A stretch of 6,700 nt of DNA from Verrucomicrobiota bacterium (lineage in GTDB: Bacteria > Verrucomicrobiota > Verrucomicrobiia > Chthoniobacterales > UBA10450). Where the stretch lies: the NCBI GenBank assembly GCA_003218525.1, contig QHNU01000149.1:1-6700 (forward strand), in the 5' to 3' direction. The notes beneath the pieces are model-generated. The model did no database searches, was not told the DNA's origin, and worked only from the letters and a program-made list of their open reading frames with translations. Shown here in pieces: positions 1-6,343 of this stretch. Positions within the stretch are counted from its first letter, which is position 1; every line of letters begins with the position of its first letter. Both the position numbers and the translations under genes were made by a program.

Positions 1-1
1 A

Positions 2-781
2 CAGTACATGGAACCGCAAAAGCGGCGTTACGCCATCGGGCTGTTTTTCTGGCGCGGTCAGCGCCTGATCTGTGTGATCGTCATTATGCGGACCGCGAGA
101 CAGGGCGAAATTAGTCCGCAGCAAACGAAGCTATTACAGCAACTCTATCCGCAATTCCAAACCGCGCTGCAACGGCTCGGCTCGCTTGAACGGGAGCATT
201 CCACCCGAATCGCGTTGGGAGAGTTCCTTCGCCGGCTTCCGCTCCCAACAATTCTATTGCGGTGGAATTTGAGTTTGATCTACCAAAATCGTGCCGCTCG
301 TGAATTTTGTGCTTTGTGGGAAAAAGGACCGAAGATGGCTCGTGTCCTAAAGTCCGACGATCGCGTACCTCTTGAGATTTTGGAAGGTTGCCGCACGCTA
401 AAAAACCGATGGCAAGAATTCCCATGGAACGCTTTTGCCACCGCAGGTCCGGGCGGCGAGATGGTGCATCACCCTAATCAGCCGCACCTACGCGCCACAA
501 TCAGTCTTCAGCAGATCCGTTCTGCCGGCATAGCGCGGCCCCACTTCCTCGTCGAGTTCGAAGACCTTCATTCGGCACGGACCCGGGAACAATTGCCCCA
601 TATGGCCCGCTTGACCCGACGAGAGCAAGACATCACGCGAATGGTCTGTGACGGTCGAAGCAATCAAGAGGTCGCGGACGAGGGCGGTCTTAGCCTCTCG
701 ATGGTGAAGAAACATCTGCATTCTGTCTTCCGTAAACTGGAGATTACCAGTCGTAGCCAGCTGATGGCATTAATGCGGTAA
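2..781 (+). CDS. LuxR-type HTH transcriptional regulator, 5'-truncated by the window edge
   Basis: Predicted DNA-binding regulator. The last ~57 residues form a typical LuxR/GerE helix-turn-helix: LTRREQ (about residues 202-207 counted from the ATG at 8), then GRSNQEVA (216-223), GLS, VKKHLHSVFRKL (233-244) and SRSQL. There is no phospho-receiver domain. The N-terminal part resembles the tail of the sensory/GAF-like region of stand-alone LuxR proteins (LLQQLYPQFQTALQRL, about 42-57). A PAS-like stretch follows at about 75-105 (PLPTILLRWNLSLIYQNRAA). The frame stays open to base 2, so the ATG at 8 is probably an internal Met and the true start lies upstream. The signal sensed and the genes controlled cannot be read from this window. 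The gene is convergent with the peptidase gene, and its TAA directly abuts that gene's stop. The HTH family assignment is firm; the sensory-domain reading is tentative. Confidence 0.85.
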   Translation, partial: QYMEPQKRRYAIGLFFWRGQRLICVIVIMRTARQGEISPQQTKLLQQLYPQFQTALQRLGSLEREHSTRIALGEFLRRLPLPTILLRWNLSLIYQNRAAREFCALWEKGPKMARVLKSDDRVPLEILEGCRTLKNRWQEFPWNAFATAGPGGEMVHHPNQPHLRATISLQQIRSAGIARPHFLVEFEDLHSARTREQLPHMARLTRREQDITRMVCDGRSNQEVADEGGLSLSMVKKHLHSVFRKLEITSRSQLMALMR

Positions 782-789
782 TTACCGCA
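774..789. repeat. 16-bp perfect palindrome across abutting convergent stop codons
   Basis: The sequence TGCGGTAATTACCGCA equals its own reverse complement. It contains the luxR TAA (779-781) and the peptidase TAA (minus strand, 784-782). As RNA it could fold into a 6-bp stem with an AATT loop. No T-tract follows on either strand, so it is not a classical intrinsic terminator. Confidence 0.6.
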
Positions 790-1993
790 GGACGTTTCGC
801 TGCTTCAGCAGCTCGCGAAGACGCTCGTGTGGCAAGGCTTCCACGCGATGGTTATCGCGGCCAACCATATCGTGATTATCGATGAGCGCGTTAACGATTG
901 CTTCTTCCGTCCCTTCTACCGTCGCGGTGAAGAGCGGGTCCATCGCATCATTTGGCATGGTCTCGATTGTTCGCGTGGCGGGATCGGAATCGGCCGCGTG
1001 AGGATTCGCCGTGGAAAATGCCACAAACAGATCGCCGGAACCGTTTCCGGAAATGCTCCCCGTGCGCGCCAGGCCAAGCGAAGCGCGCCGCGCCAGTCGT
1101 TTCAGTTGATGCGGCATAAGCGGCGCATCAGTAGCGACAATAATAATGATCGAACCGGCATCCTTTTTGTAAACCGAACCTGGAAGTTCTTTGCCCACCG
1201 GAACGCCGACGATGGTCAATTGCGGCCGGCGCCCGCAATTTGCCTGTACGATCACGCCAACGGTGTAGGGCTTTGGCAAATGGTCAGATTGGCGATCGGA
1301 GACCGCCGCTACAGGAATGACGCGCGACGAAGTACCCGTGCCGCCCTTGAACTCGTAACAAATCATTCCCGTGCCGCCGCCAACACTCCCCTCCTCGATC
1401 GCGCCACCATGGGCGACCTCGATGGCGTGGGCCACGTGTTCGGGCTTAACGTGAAATCCATCCACATCATTGAGCCAGCCGTCCCATGTCTCGGCTACCA
1501 CAGGCAAACTCCAGGCGAAGCCCTGAGCATCCGGCCCGCCATGGGCGAGACGCCAGGCAATCACGGCATCACGTGCGACGCCGACGCTGTGGGTGTTAGT
1601 TAGAACGATCGGCCCTTCGAGGAACCCACTTTCTTCCAGCCATGCCGTGCCAGTCATCTCTCCATTGCCATTGAGCGAGAAGTATCCGGCAAAGACCGGA
1701 TCATTCATTGCAGTGTGACCGCGAGGCAGAATCGCTGTCACTCCCGTGCGCACCGGGCCCTTACCAACTTCCAGCTTTCCTTCGCCGCTTATGATTGTGG
1801 TATAACCAACCTCGACGCCGGCTACGTCCGTCATCGCATTGAATTTTCCCGGCGTGCCATCGAACGGAATTCCCAGATCCCGAGCACGAATTTGTTTCTC
1901 GTTGGCAATTTTCGGCGGCGGCGAGATTGGCTCGCGTGCGAGCATCTCGACTGCGAATACGATCGCGAGCGCGGTCAGGATCTTAGCACGCAT
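782..1993 (-). CDS. P1 family (DmpA-like, S58) aminopeptidase, exported
   Basis: N-terminal nucleophile hydrolase of the DmpA/BapA group (L-aminopeptidase/D-esterase or beta-peptidyl aminopeptidase), 403 residues from the ATG at 1993. A GTG at 1996 would add one residue. Residues 1-20 look like a signal peptide: basic MRAK, then a hydrophobic ILTALAIVFAV core, with possible cleavage after LA near residue 19. Family marks follow: ARDLGIPFDGTPG (37-49), TDVAGVEVG (55-63), LTNTHSVGVARDA (131-143), SVGGGTGM (203-210) and GSIIIIVATDAPL (280-292). From family knowledge the proenzyme self-cleaves at a Gly-Ser bond, and here Gly280-Ser281 fits. SGD at 319-321 sits at the spacing expected for the other active-site Ser and acidic residue. 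The gene starts three bases after the PLD stop (TGA GTG ATG), so translation is probably coupled. The natural substrate is unknown, though small peptides in the periplasm are likely. Confidence 0.93.
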   Translation of the reverse strand: MRAKILTALAIVFAVEMLAREPISPPPKIANEKQIRARDLGIPFDGTPGKFNAMTDVAGVEVGYTTIISGEGKLEVGKGPVRTGVTAILPRGHTAMNDPVFAGYFSLNGNGEMTGTAWLEESGFLEGPIVLTNTHSVGVARDAVIAWRLAHGGPDAQGFAWSLPVVAETWDGWLNDVDGFHVKPEHVAHAIEVAHGGAIEEGSVGGGTGMICYEFKGGTGTSSRVIPVAAVSDRQSDHLPKPYTVGVIVQANCGRRPQLTIVGVPVGKELPGSVYKKDAGSIIIIVATDAPLMPHQLKRLARRASLGLARTGSISGNGSGDLFVAFSTANPHAADSDPATRTIETMPNDAMDPLFTATVEGTEEAIVNALIDNHDMVGRDNHRVEALPHERLRELLKQRNVLR

Positions 1994-1996
1994 CAC

Positions 1997-3090
1997 TCAC
2001 TTATCGCTGCTGCCGTACTTTTCCATCAAGTGATCAATATAGAAGCTGTAGCGTTCCGCCGCGGCTGGACTTTCAATGAAAAGAATGTTCTCGGCGTTGA
2101 ACTGTGCGCTCCGGGAAAAATTATAGGAGCCCGTAATCACAGTATCGTCCACGAGCAGAATCTTGTTATGCATGAAGTTGTGGCGGGCCGTGGGACTATA
2201 GGGGGTTGAGTTTTTGCCGACCAGACCGGCACGTGAGATCACCTCCTGAAGTGCGGGAATTTTCCAGCGGTTCTGCGGCACCTGTGCCCATTGCTGAAAA
2301 CATCACCCATCTGCGTGCGATCATAGATGCCGTCGACCTTGACCTGTCCTTTGCGCAAGAGATCTAAAAGTGCGTCGATTAATGTGCCGGAATTGATCAG
2401 GAGACTGCAAATCCGGACGCGCCGCTGAGCAGAGCCAACACGGTGGCCGATCTCGTTGTCGATTGTGAGTCCACAACCAGGTGAGAACATTACGCGTAGC
2501 GTGGCAGGGTGACCGGAAAAGGATAATGCGACCGGGCCGCTTCCGACCTCGCCGGTGTTATCAAAATTTTCCTTTTGCCACAGCTGTTCGAAATCTTGGG
2601 CAAAGGTTAAGGCCATGGCTCCCGAATTAATCTCGACGACGTTGTTCTCCATCAAGGTGAAGGCGTCATCGGTCAGATTGAGCGAGCCGGTCCAAACCGA
2701 CTCCGCGTCTCGGACAACAAATTTGTGATGCATCAACTTCATCCCCGCAATCCGCCGCCAGGGATAACCGAGCGACTGCACAAACGCGCTCGTACCTGGC
2801 GGAGCAGGGTCTTGGCCGGCGGCGAGATTTGGCTTGAGCGGCTTGTCGCCGTCAAAACAAATCCGAATTTCGACCCCGGCGGCGGCGCGTTCTTTTAAGG
2901 CAGCACTAAATTGATTCTTTAGTGAATCGCTCAGGCGCATGTCGTAAAAAGCGAAATTCAGGCTTCGCTTCGCGGCGCCGATAAAACTAATCAGGCGCGA
3001 CATCACGGTTTCGGCCGTTTGTTCACCCTCTGCCAGAAAAAAGAACGCGAGCTGATCGCTAGTAATCGCGGTCACAAACGCGCAACTCAC
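1997..3090 (-). pseudogene. Phospholipase D-like (two HKD motifs) protein, frameshifted
   Basis: PLD-superfamily protein split over two minus-strand frames. The upstream part carries HKD motif 1 (2677-2730; HHKFVVRDAE then TGSLN). The downstream part carries HKD motif 2 (2120-2170; HNKILLVDD then TGSYN, one residue shorter between Asp and Gly than motif 1). Both halves also keep the downstream Glu/Asn-rich segment (MENNVVEI, NAENILFI). The break lies near 2291-2300. One extra base, for example a fifth T in the TTTT run, restores DVFQQWAQVPQNRWKIP and gives ~364 residues. No signal peptide is clear. The GTG at 3090 is preferred as start because its GTGA overlaps the stop of a short upstream ORF. 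A TTG at 3165 and a GTG at 3075 are alternatives. The substrate is unknown (phospholipid or nucleic acid). Decay, a sequencing error or recoding could each explain the break. Confidence 0.85.
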
Positions 3091-3263
3091 TTTTTGGCCA
3101 TCGGGACAGGCTGAATCGCGGTGCGGATCAGATTCTGCGTCGTCTGACTGTCGATTACTGAGCAAAAAAGTTCGCTGCCCAGCCGGCCCGCTCTTTCCTG
3201 GGCCGGTAACCCAGCCGCACGAGTGAGATGAATCCCGCGCAGCGCGATCGAAAACGTTTCCAT
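3087..3263 (-). CDS. Possible small protein, 58 aa, unknown function
   Basis: Short ATG-started frame (METFSIALRGIH... to ...PVPMAKK, TGA). I do not recognise it. Support is threefold. It ends in a GTGA overlap with the likely PLD start at 3090. By hand count about 65% of its codons end in G or C. Its residue composition looks more natural than the Ser/Gly/Arg/Asp-rich PLD-frame translation of the same bases. There is no clear Shine-Dalgarno; only CTGGAA precedes the ATG. There is no membrane segment or signal peptide. Alternatively it is the true N-terminal part of the PLD protein: one extra A in the A5 run before its stop would fuse MAKK to VSCAFVTAIT in frame. It could also be a chance ORF in a leader. 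Confidence 0.4.
   Translation of the reverse strand: METFSIALRGIHLTRAAGLPAQERAGRLGSELFCSVIDSQTTQNLIRTAIQPVPMAKK
3183..3206. other. Inverted repeat, 7-bp stem (CCGGCCC/GGGCCGG)
   Basis: CCGGCCC at 3183-3189 pairs perfectly with GGGCCGG at 3200-3206 around a 10-base loop. G-T wobble pairs can extend it on both sides. It lies inside the possible small ORF. On the minus strand a T6 run follows about 14 bases later (3169-3164), too distant for a standard terminator. It may only reflect coding sequence. Confidence 0.35.
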
Positions 3264-3322
3264 TTCCAGATCATCTCAGACTTTCATCTTTCGCACGATT
3301 CGGGAAACGCTAAAGTTTTCGG
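3264..3322. promoter_or_regulatory. Divergent intergenic gap upstream of dnaX and the PLD set
   Basis: These 59 bases must hold the dnaX promoter and perhaps the promoter of the leftward genes. The only candidate I see is TAAAGT (3311-3316), four of six matches to a -10 box, with a poor -35 (TTTCGC, 16 bases upstream). If used, transcription would begin at or near the dnaX GTG, implying a leaderless mRNA. That agrees with the absence of a Shine-Dalgarno sequence there. This is speculative. Confidence 0.25.
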
Positions 3323-4969
3323 GTGAGCTACGAAGTTTTCGCGCGCAAATACCGGCCACAAACGTTTGACGACCTGGTTGGGCAGCCGCACGTCTCGCGG
3401 ACGCTTAAGAATGCGGTCGCGCAAAACCGCCTCGCCCATGCCTATCTTTTTGTTGGCCCGCGTGGCACGGGAAAAACATCGACCGCTCGGATTTTATCGA
3501 AAGCCCTCAACTGCATCCATGGCCCGACCGTCACCCCATGTGGGATATGTGATAACTGCCGCGAAATTGCCGCAGGGAACAGTCTGGACGTCCTGGAGAT
3601 CGACGGCGCAAGCAATAACGGAGTGGAGCAAGTGCGTGAACTGCGTGACAACGTGCGATACGCGCCGGCGAAATCGCGCTTCAAAATCTATATCATCGAC
3701 GAGGTACACATGCTCACCTCGGCCGCGTTCAATGCCCTGCTAAAGACGCTGGAGGAACCGCCCCCCCACGTAAAATTCATTTTTGCCACGACCGAGCCTC
3801 AGAAGGTTTTGCCGACCATTCTCAGTCGATGTCAGCGATTCGATCTACACCGCATAGCCAGCAATTTGATCGCGCAACATCTGCAATTCATCGCTGAGAA
3901 AGAGAAAATCACGCTGGCCCCGGCAGCTGCACATGCGATCGCGCGCGGCGCCGAAGGCGGAATGCGGGATGCGGAATCGATGCTCGACCAGCTGGTCGCG
4001 TTTTGTGGTGAAAAAGTGACGGAAGAAGACGTGCTCAATGTTTTTGGGTTCACTAGCGAACAAGTGGTGGCCGATTTCGTCGGCCGGATTTTGCGTGGCG
4101 AAACGCCCGGTGCGCTTGGGCTTCTGCACGAGCAATGCGATGCCGGCAAAGATATGATGAAACTCATGTCCGATACCATCGCCTACCTCCGCGATTTGCT
4201 GGTGTTTAAGGTGAAGCCGGATGCGCTGGCTGACGATATCAGTAACGAAATTCGGCAATCGTTTGCGTCGCAAGCGTCATTGATCGAAACGAACCGGGTA
4301 CTGGAGTTGATCGATCAATTCGCCGCCACAGAAGGCCGGATGAAATGGGCGCCGAATAAAAAACTGCATTTTGAGGTCGCGGTCATCAAAGCAATCCAAA
4401 CGCTCACCCAGGCAACTCTCGATGATGTCATCGAAAATTTGAGCGCACTACGCGATGGCAATCCGATCGAGACGGGACCAACCGTAAAACAATCGGCTCG
4501 GACGGAAGACAAAACCGCGAAGGAAACAGTCCAACCTGGGTTGGCCGACAGCATCGAAGACGACGCCAAAAAATCCGCCGATACCGATCGCATCAGGCTT
4601 AATCCCGAGAAAATTTGGGACGAGGTTATTTCGCGGATTCCGAAACATAAAGGCTTTCTTCACAACCTCGCTGCCTCAGCGCATTTTGTGGGAATTGAAG
4701 GTCGCAATTTCGTCCTGGGTTTTCCGCCTGATCAAAAATCCTTAATCGAAACCGTAGGGACGACGAACAACAGGAAATTTCTCGAATCGCTGATGGCGAA
4801 AGTGACCGGAAAACAGTTGTCAGCAAAGTTTATTACAAAGGAGGGATTGCCGCTCAAAAGTCCAAAACCTCAGATCGAAAATTCGGCAAACCGGAAGTGC
4901 GCCGAGGCGCCACCAATCGTGCGCGAGGCGCTGGACATGTTTAAAGGCGAAATCAAGGAGACGCGATGA
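3323..4969 (+). CDS. dnaX: DNA polymerase III subunit gamma/tau
   Basis: Clamp-loader ATPase that helps load the sliding clamp and links polymerase cores at the fork; cytoplasmic, essential. The 548 residues open with YEVFARKYRPQTFDDLVGQ. Walker A is GPRGTGKTS (45-53), the zinc site is Cys64/73/76/79, Walker B is DEVHM (126-130), sensor 1 lies near ATTE (155-158), the arginine-finger SRC is 168-170, and sensor 2 GGMRDAE is 212-218. The collar domain spans roughly 220-370. A charged linker (about 375-428) precedes a tau-type C-terminal domain starting near KIWDEVI. The GTG start is secure because an in-frame TAA lies at 3311-3313 with no other start codon between. No Shine-Dalgarno is visible. 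The stop overlaps the ybaB ATG, so the two are co-translated. A C7 run at 3761-3767 is intact in frame. An A6 run at 4568-4573 is a weak candidate for tau/gamma frameshifting. Confidence 0.98.
   Translation: MSYEVFARKYRPQTFDDLVGQPHVSRTLKNAVAQNRLAHAYLFVGPRGTGKTSTARILSKALNCIHGPTVTPCGICDNCREIAAGNSLDVLEIDGASNNGVEQVRELRDNVRYAPAKSRFKIYIIDEVHMLTSAAFNALLKTLEEPPPHVKFIFATTEPQKVLPTILSRCQRFDLHRIASNLIAQHLQFIAEKEKITLAPAAAHAIARGAEGGMRDAESMLDQLVAFCGEKVTEEDVLNVFGFTSEQVVADFVGRILRGETPGALGLLHEQCDAGKDMMKLMSDTIAYLRDLLVFKVKPDALADDISNEIRQSFASQASLIETNRVLELIDQFAATEGRMKWAPNKKLHFEVAVIKAIQTLTQATLDDVIENLSALRDGNPIETGPTVKQSARTEDKTAKETVQPGLADSIEDDAKKSADTDRIRLNPEKIWDEVISRIPKHKGFLHNLAASAHFVGIEGRNFVLGFPPDQKSLIETVGTTNNRKFLESLMAKVTGKQLSAKFITKEGLPLKSPKPQIENSANRKCAEAPPIVREALDMFKGEIKETR
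4955..4960 (+). promoter_or_regulatory. Shine-Dalgarno site for ybaB
   Basis: AAGGAG lies five bases before the ATG at 4966, within the last codons of dnaX. It is the clearest ribosome binding site of any gene start in the window, and it fixes the ybaB start despite the overlap with the dnaX stop. Confidence 0.8.
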
Positions 4970-5277
4970 ATTTGAACAAATTGATGAAGCAAGCGCAAAA
5001 GATGCAGGAGCAAATGAGCAAAGCGCAGGCAGAGCTGGAGGGAAGAACGGTCGAGGTGCAGGCTGCGGGGGGAAAGGTGACGGTTGTCGCGAATGGCGCT
5101 GGCGATGTCGTGTCCTTGAAAATTGCAAAGGAGATCGTCGATCCAGAAGATGTAGAATTTCTGGAAGAGGCGGTGCTCAGCGGCGTGAAGCAAGCAATCG
5201 AACGAGGAAAAGAACTGGCGAGTTCTGAAATGTCCAAGATCACCGGCGGCCTGGGCGGTGCGGGATTAGGATTGTAA
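4966..5277 (+). CDS. ybaB: YbaB/EbfC family nucleoid-associated protein
   Basis: Small DNA-binding protein of 103 residues, the usual family length. Known members form tweezer-like homodimers that bind DNA and associate with the nucleoid. Visible family features are the N-terminal helix MNLNKLMKQAQKMQEQM with a coiled-coil pattern (1-17), a central beta region (RTVEVQAAGGKVTVVANG, about 27-44), a DPED turn (59-62) and a C-terminal helix (VKQAIERGKELASSEM). It ends in a Gly-rich tail (ITGGLGGAGLGL). Its ATG overlaps the dnaX TGA by four bases (ATGA), and a good AAGGAG sits upstream. dnaX-ybaB is one of the most conserved bacterial gene pairs, often followed by recR. Here recR is absent and a repeat element follows instead. 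Confidence 0.97.
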   Translation: MNLNKLMKQAQKMQEQMSKAQAELEGRTVEVQAAGGKVTVVANGAGDVVSLKIAKEIVDPEDVEFLEEAVLSGVKQAIERGKELASSEMSKITGGLGGAGLGL

Positions 5278-5295
5278 CGCCGCCCCATCCCACCC

Positions 5296-5413
5296 GTCAT
5301 CGTGAGCCGCCCGGTCGACTCGCGGCGGTCGCTTCAGGGAAAGCTCCGGCGGCAGAGATCTCGCGAGTCCACAAAGGACGTTCTGAAGTCGTTCGCTTCG
5401 CTCGGGGGATGAC
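5296..5413. repeat. Intergenic imperfect inverted-repeat element, ~118 bp (REP/MITE-like)
   Basis: The element sits 18 bases after the ybaB stop. Its ends pair: GTCATCGTGAGC (5296-5307) matches the reverse complement of GCTCGGGGGATGAC (5400-5413) apart from a small internal mismatch. A nested perfect pair lies inside: GACTCGCG (5317-5324) with CGCGAGTC (5362-5369). A weaker hairpin core lies between them (GCGGTCGCTT/AAGCTCCGGC). The right end contains the motif TTCGCTTCGCTCGGG. Ends of this type (GTCATC...GAGCGAAGCGA) resemble dispersed intergenic elements I recall from soil-bacterial genomes. No ORF or transposase is present. Only one copy is visible, so its repeat status is inferred. It may also serve as the 3' end of the dnaX-ybaB transcript. 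Confidence 0.55.
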
Positions 5414-5429
5414 AGAGGGGCATTTGCGT

Positions 5430-5452
5430 CGGTCAGAGAATTGTAGTGACCG
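5430..5452. other. Small hairpin, 6-bp stem, between the repeat element and the PHP gene
   Basis: CGGTCA (5430-5435) pairs perfectly with TGACCG (5447-5452) around an 11-base loop. Neither strand has a T-tract after it. It lies between two convergent genes (ybaB and the PHP gene), so a 3'-end role is possible but unproven. The remaining bases, 5414-5429 and 5453-5503, show nothing I can name. Confidence 0.3.
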
Positions 5453-5503
5453 CTTGCCTGCTCGCGAACACTTTTGGAGTGCCAGCGGAAACAGGCCTGA
5501 AGG

Positions 5504-6279
5504 CTACGACTGAACGGATTTCATTTGCCGCCGATGCTTTTCGAAAACGGAAATCTCGCGGATCCCCAAGGCGAGCAATTTTTCGGCTAGCCGATGATAG
5601 TTTTCGCCGAGCTGCGCCCAGGAATGGGCATCTGAGGCGATCGTAAAAGGAATTCCCTTTTCGAGGAAGGATAAAGCTCGTTCACGGGTTTGCGCCAACC
5701 CGCTGTAGACAATTCGATTGCGAGATTGTGCACGCGAATGGTCTCCAGTGTTTCATTAACGATGGACGCGACCGGCGCACGCGGCCGATGCCCATGAATT
5801 TTCACCAGATCGAGGTGAGCCAGGCAATCAATCAAACCGCTCTCGGCCAGCTGACGGACACGGCAAAAGTAATCAGAGTAAATCTCATCGATATCGCGGT
5901 GTGCGAACTGTCCAGCTCCAATCGGCACGTTGTCGAACATCTCATCAGCTCGATTGAGGTAATGAATCGAGCCCAAAACGAAGTCGAGCCGTCCCCAATT
6001 TTGCTCGATCCAGCTCCGGCCAGCGGCACTTGTCTCCGGATCATTGTCCAGTTCGATTCCGGCCCGAATTTTGAGATCCGGATTGTCTTCCCGCAGCCGA
6101 TTGATTTCGTCAAAATCGATGCCGGCGTGATAACGGTCGTGGTCAGTAAAAGCTAGTTCGATAATTCCTCGAGCACGGGCTGAATCGACCCACGGTTGGA
6201 GTAGTTCGCGCGTATAACGCTGCACCCGGTGTCCTTGGGGATGCGTGTGATAATCGGCGAACAGCTGAGATACCATCAT
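5504..6279 (-). pseudogene. PHP-domain phosphatase, histidinol-phosphatase (HisJ)-like, disrupted
   Basis: Metal-dependent PHP-family phosphoesterase; the layout resembles histidinol-phosphatase of histidine synthesis. From the ATG at 6279 the first frame has DYHTH (9-13), TDHD (45-48), GIELD (74-78), GSIHY (103-107), AHLDLVK (154-160) and TAGWRKPVNELYPS (192-205). It then runs out of frame and stops at 5587. The missing last metal motif, ASDAH (5624-5638), lies in another minus-strand frame (LEKGIPFTIASDAHS to the TAG at 5504). Family members usually have roughly ten residues between YPS and the GIPFT strand, and almost none remain here. The lesion near 5656-5670 therefore looks like a small out-of-frame deletion rather than a single-base slip. 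A GTG at 6318 would add 13 residues with no better binding site. An assembly collapse could look the same. Confidence 0.82.
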
Positions 6280-6343
6280 CGCAAGAGATGACGCAAAAAG
6301 GCCGAGCCAGGCCGCCACGGAAGGATTATGACCTGAACTCGCC

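Noticed and set aside
827..1603. Long plus-strand ORF (258 aa) opposite the P1 peptidase
   Set aside because: The minus strand encodes a clear family protein across the whole span. The antisense translation has no recognisable domain and an Arg/His-rich shadow composition.
1715..2209. Plus-strand ORF (164 aa) across the peptidase/PLD junction
   Set aside because: It runs antisense to the peptidase signal region and to HKD motif 2 of PLD, and shows no family features.
2237..2247. GATCACCTCCT, identical to the 3' end of 16S rRNA (a perfect Shine-Dalgarno on the minus strand)
   Set aside because: It encodes QEVI in the PLD frame, no nearby start opens a useful frame, and there is no rRNA sequence around it. 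It is most likely coincidence.
3845..4273. Minus-strand ORFs inside dnaX
   Set aside because: They are shadows of a strongly conserved housekeeping gene on the plus strand.
4820..5300. Several minus-strand ORFs opposite the dnaX 3' end and ybaB
   Set aside because: They have low-complexity, Pro/Ser/Phe-rich translations and lie opposite two firm genes.
5446..5646. 66-aa plus-strand ORF after the repeat element
   Set aside because: It overlaps the 3' part of the PHP gene antisense, has no clear ribosome binding site and no recognisable sequence.
5728..6156. 142-aa plus-strand ORF opposite the PHP gene
   Set aside because: It is antisense to clear PHP metal-binding motifs and has no recognisable domain.
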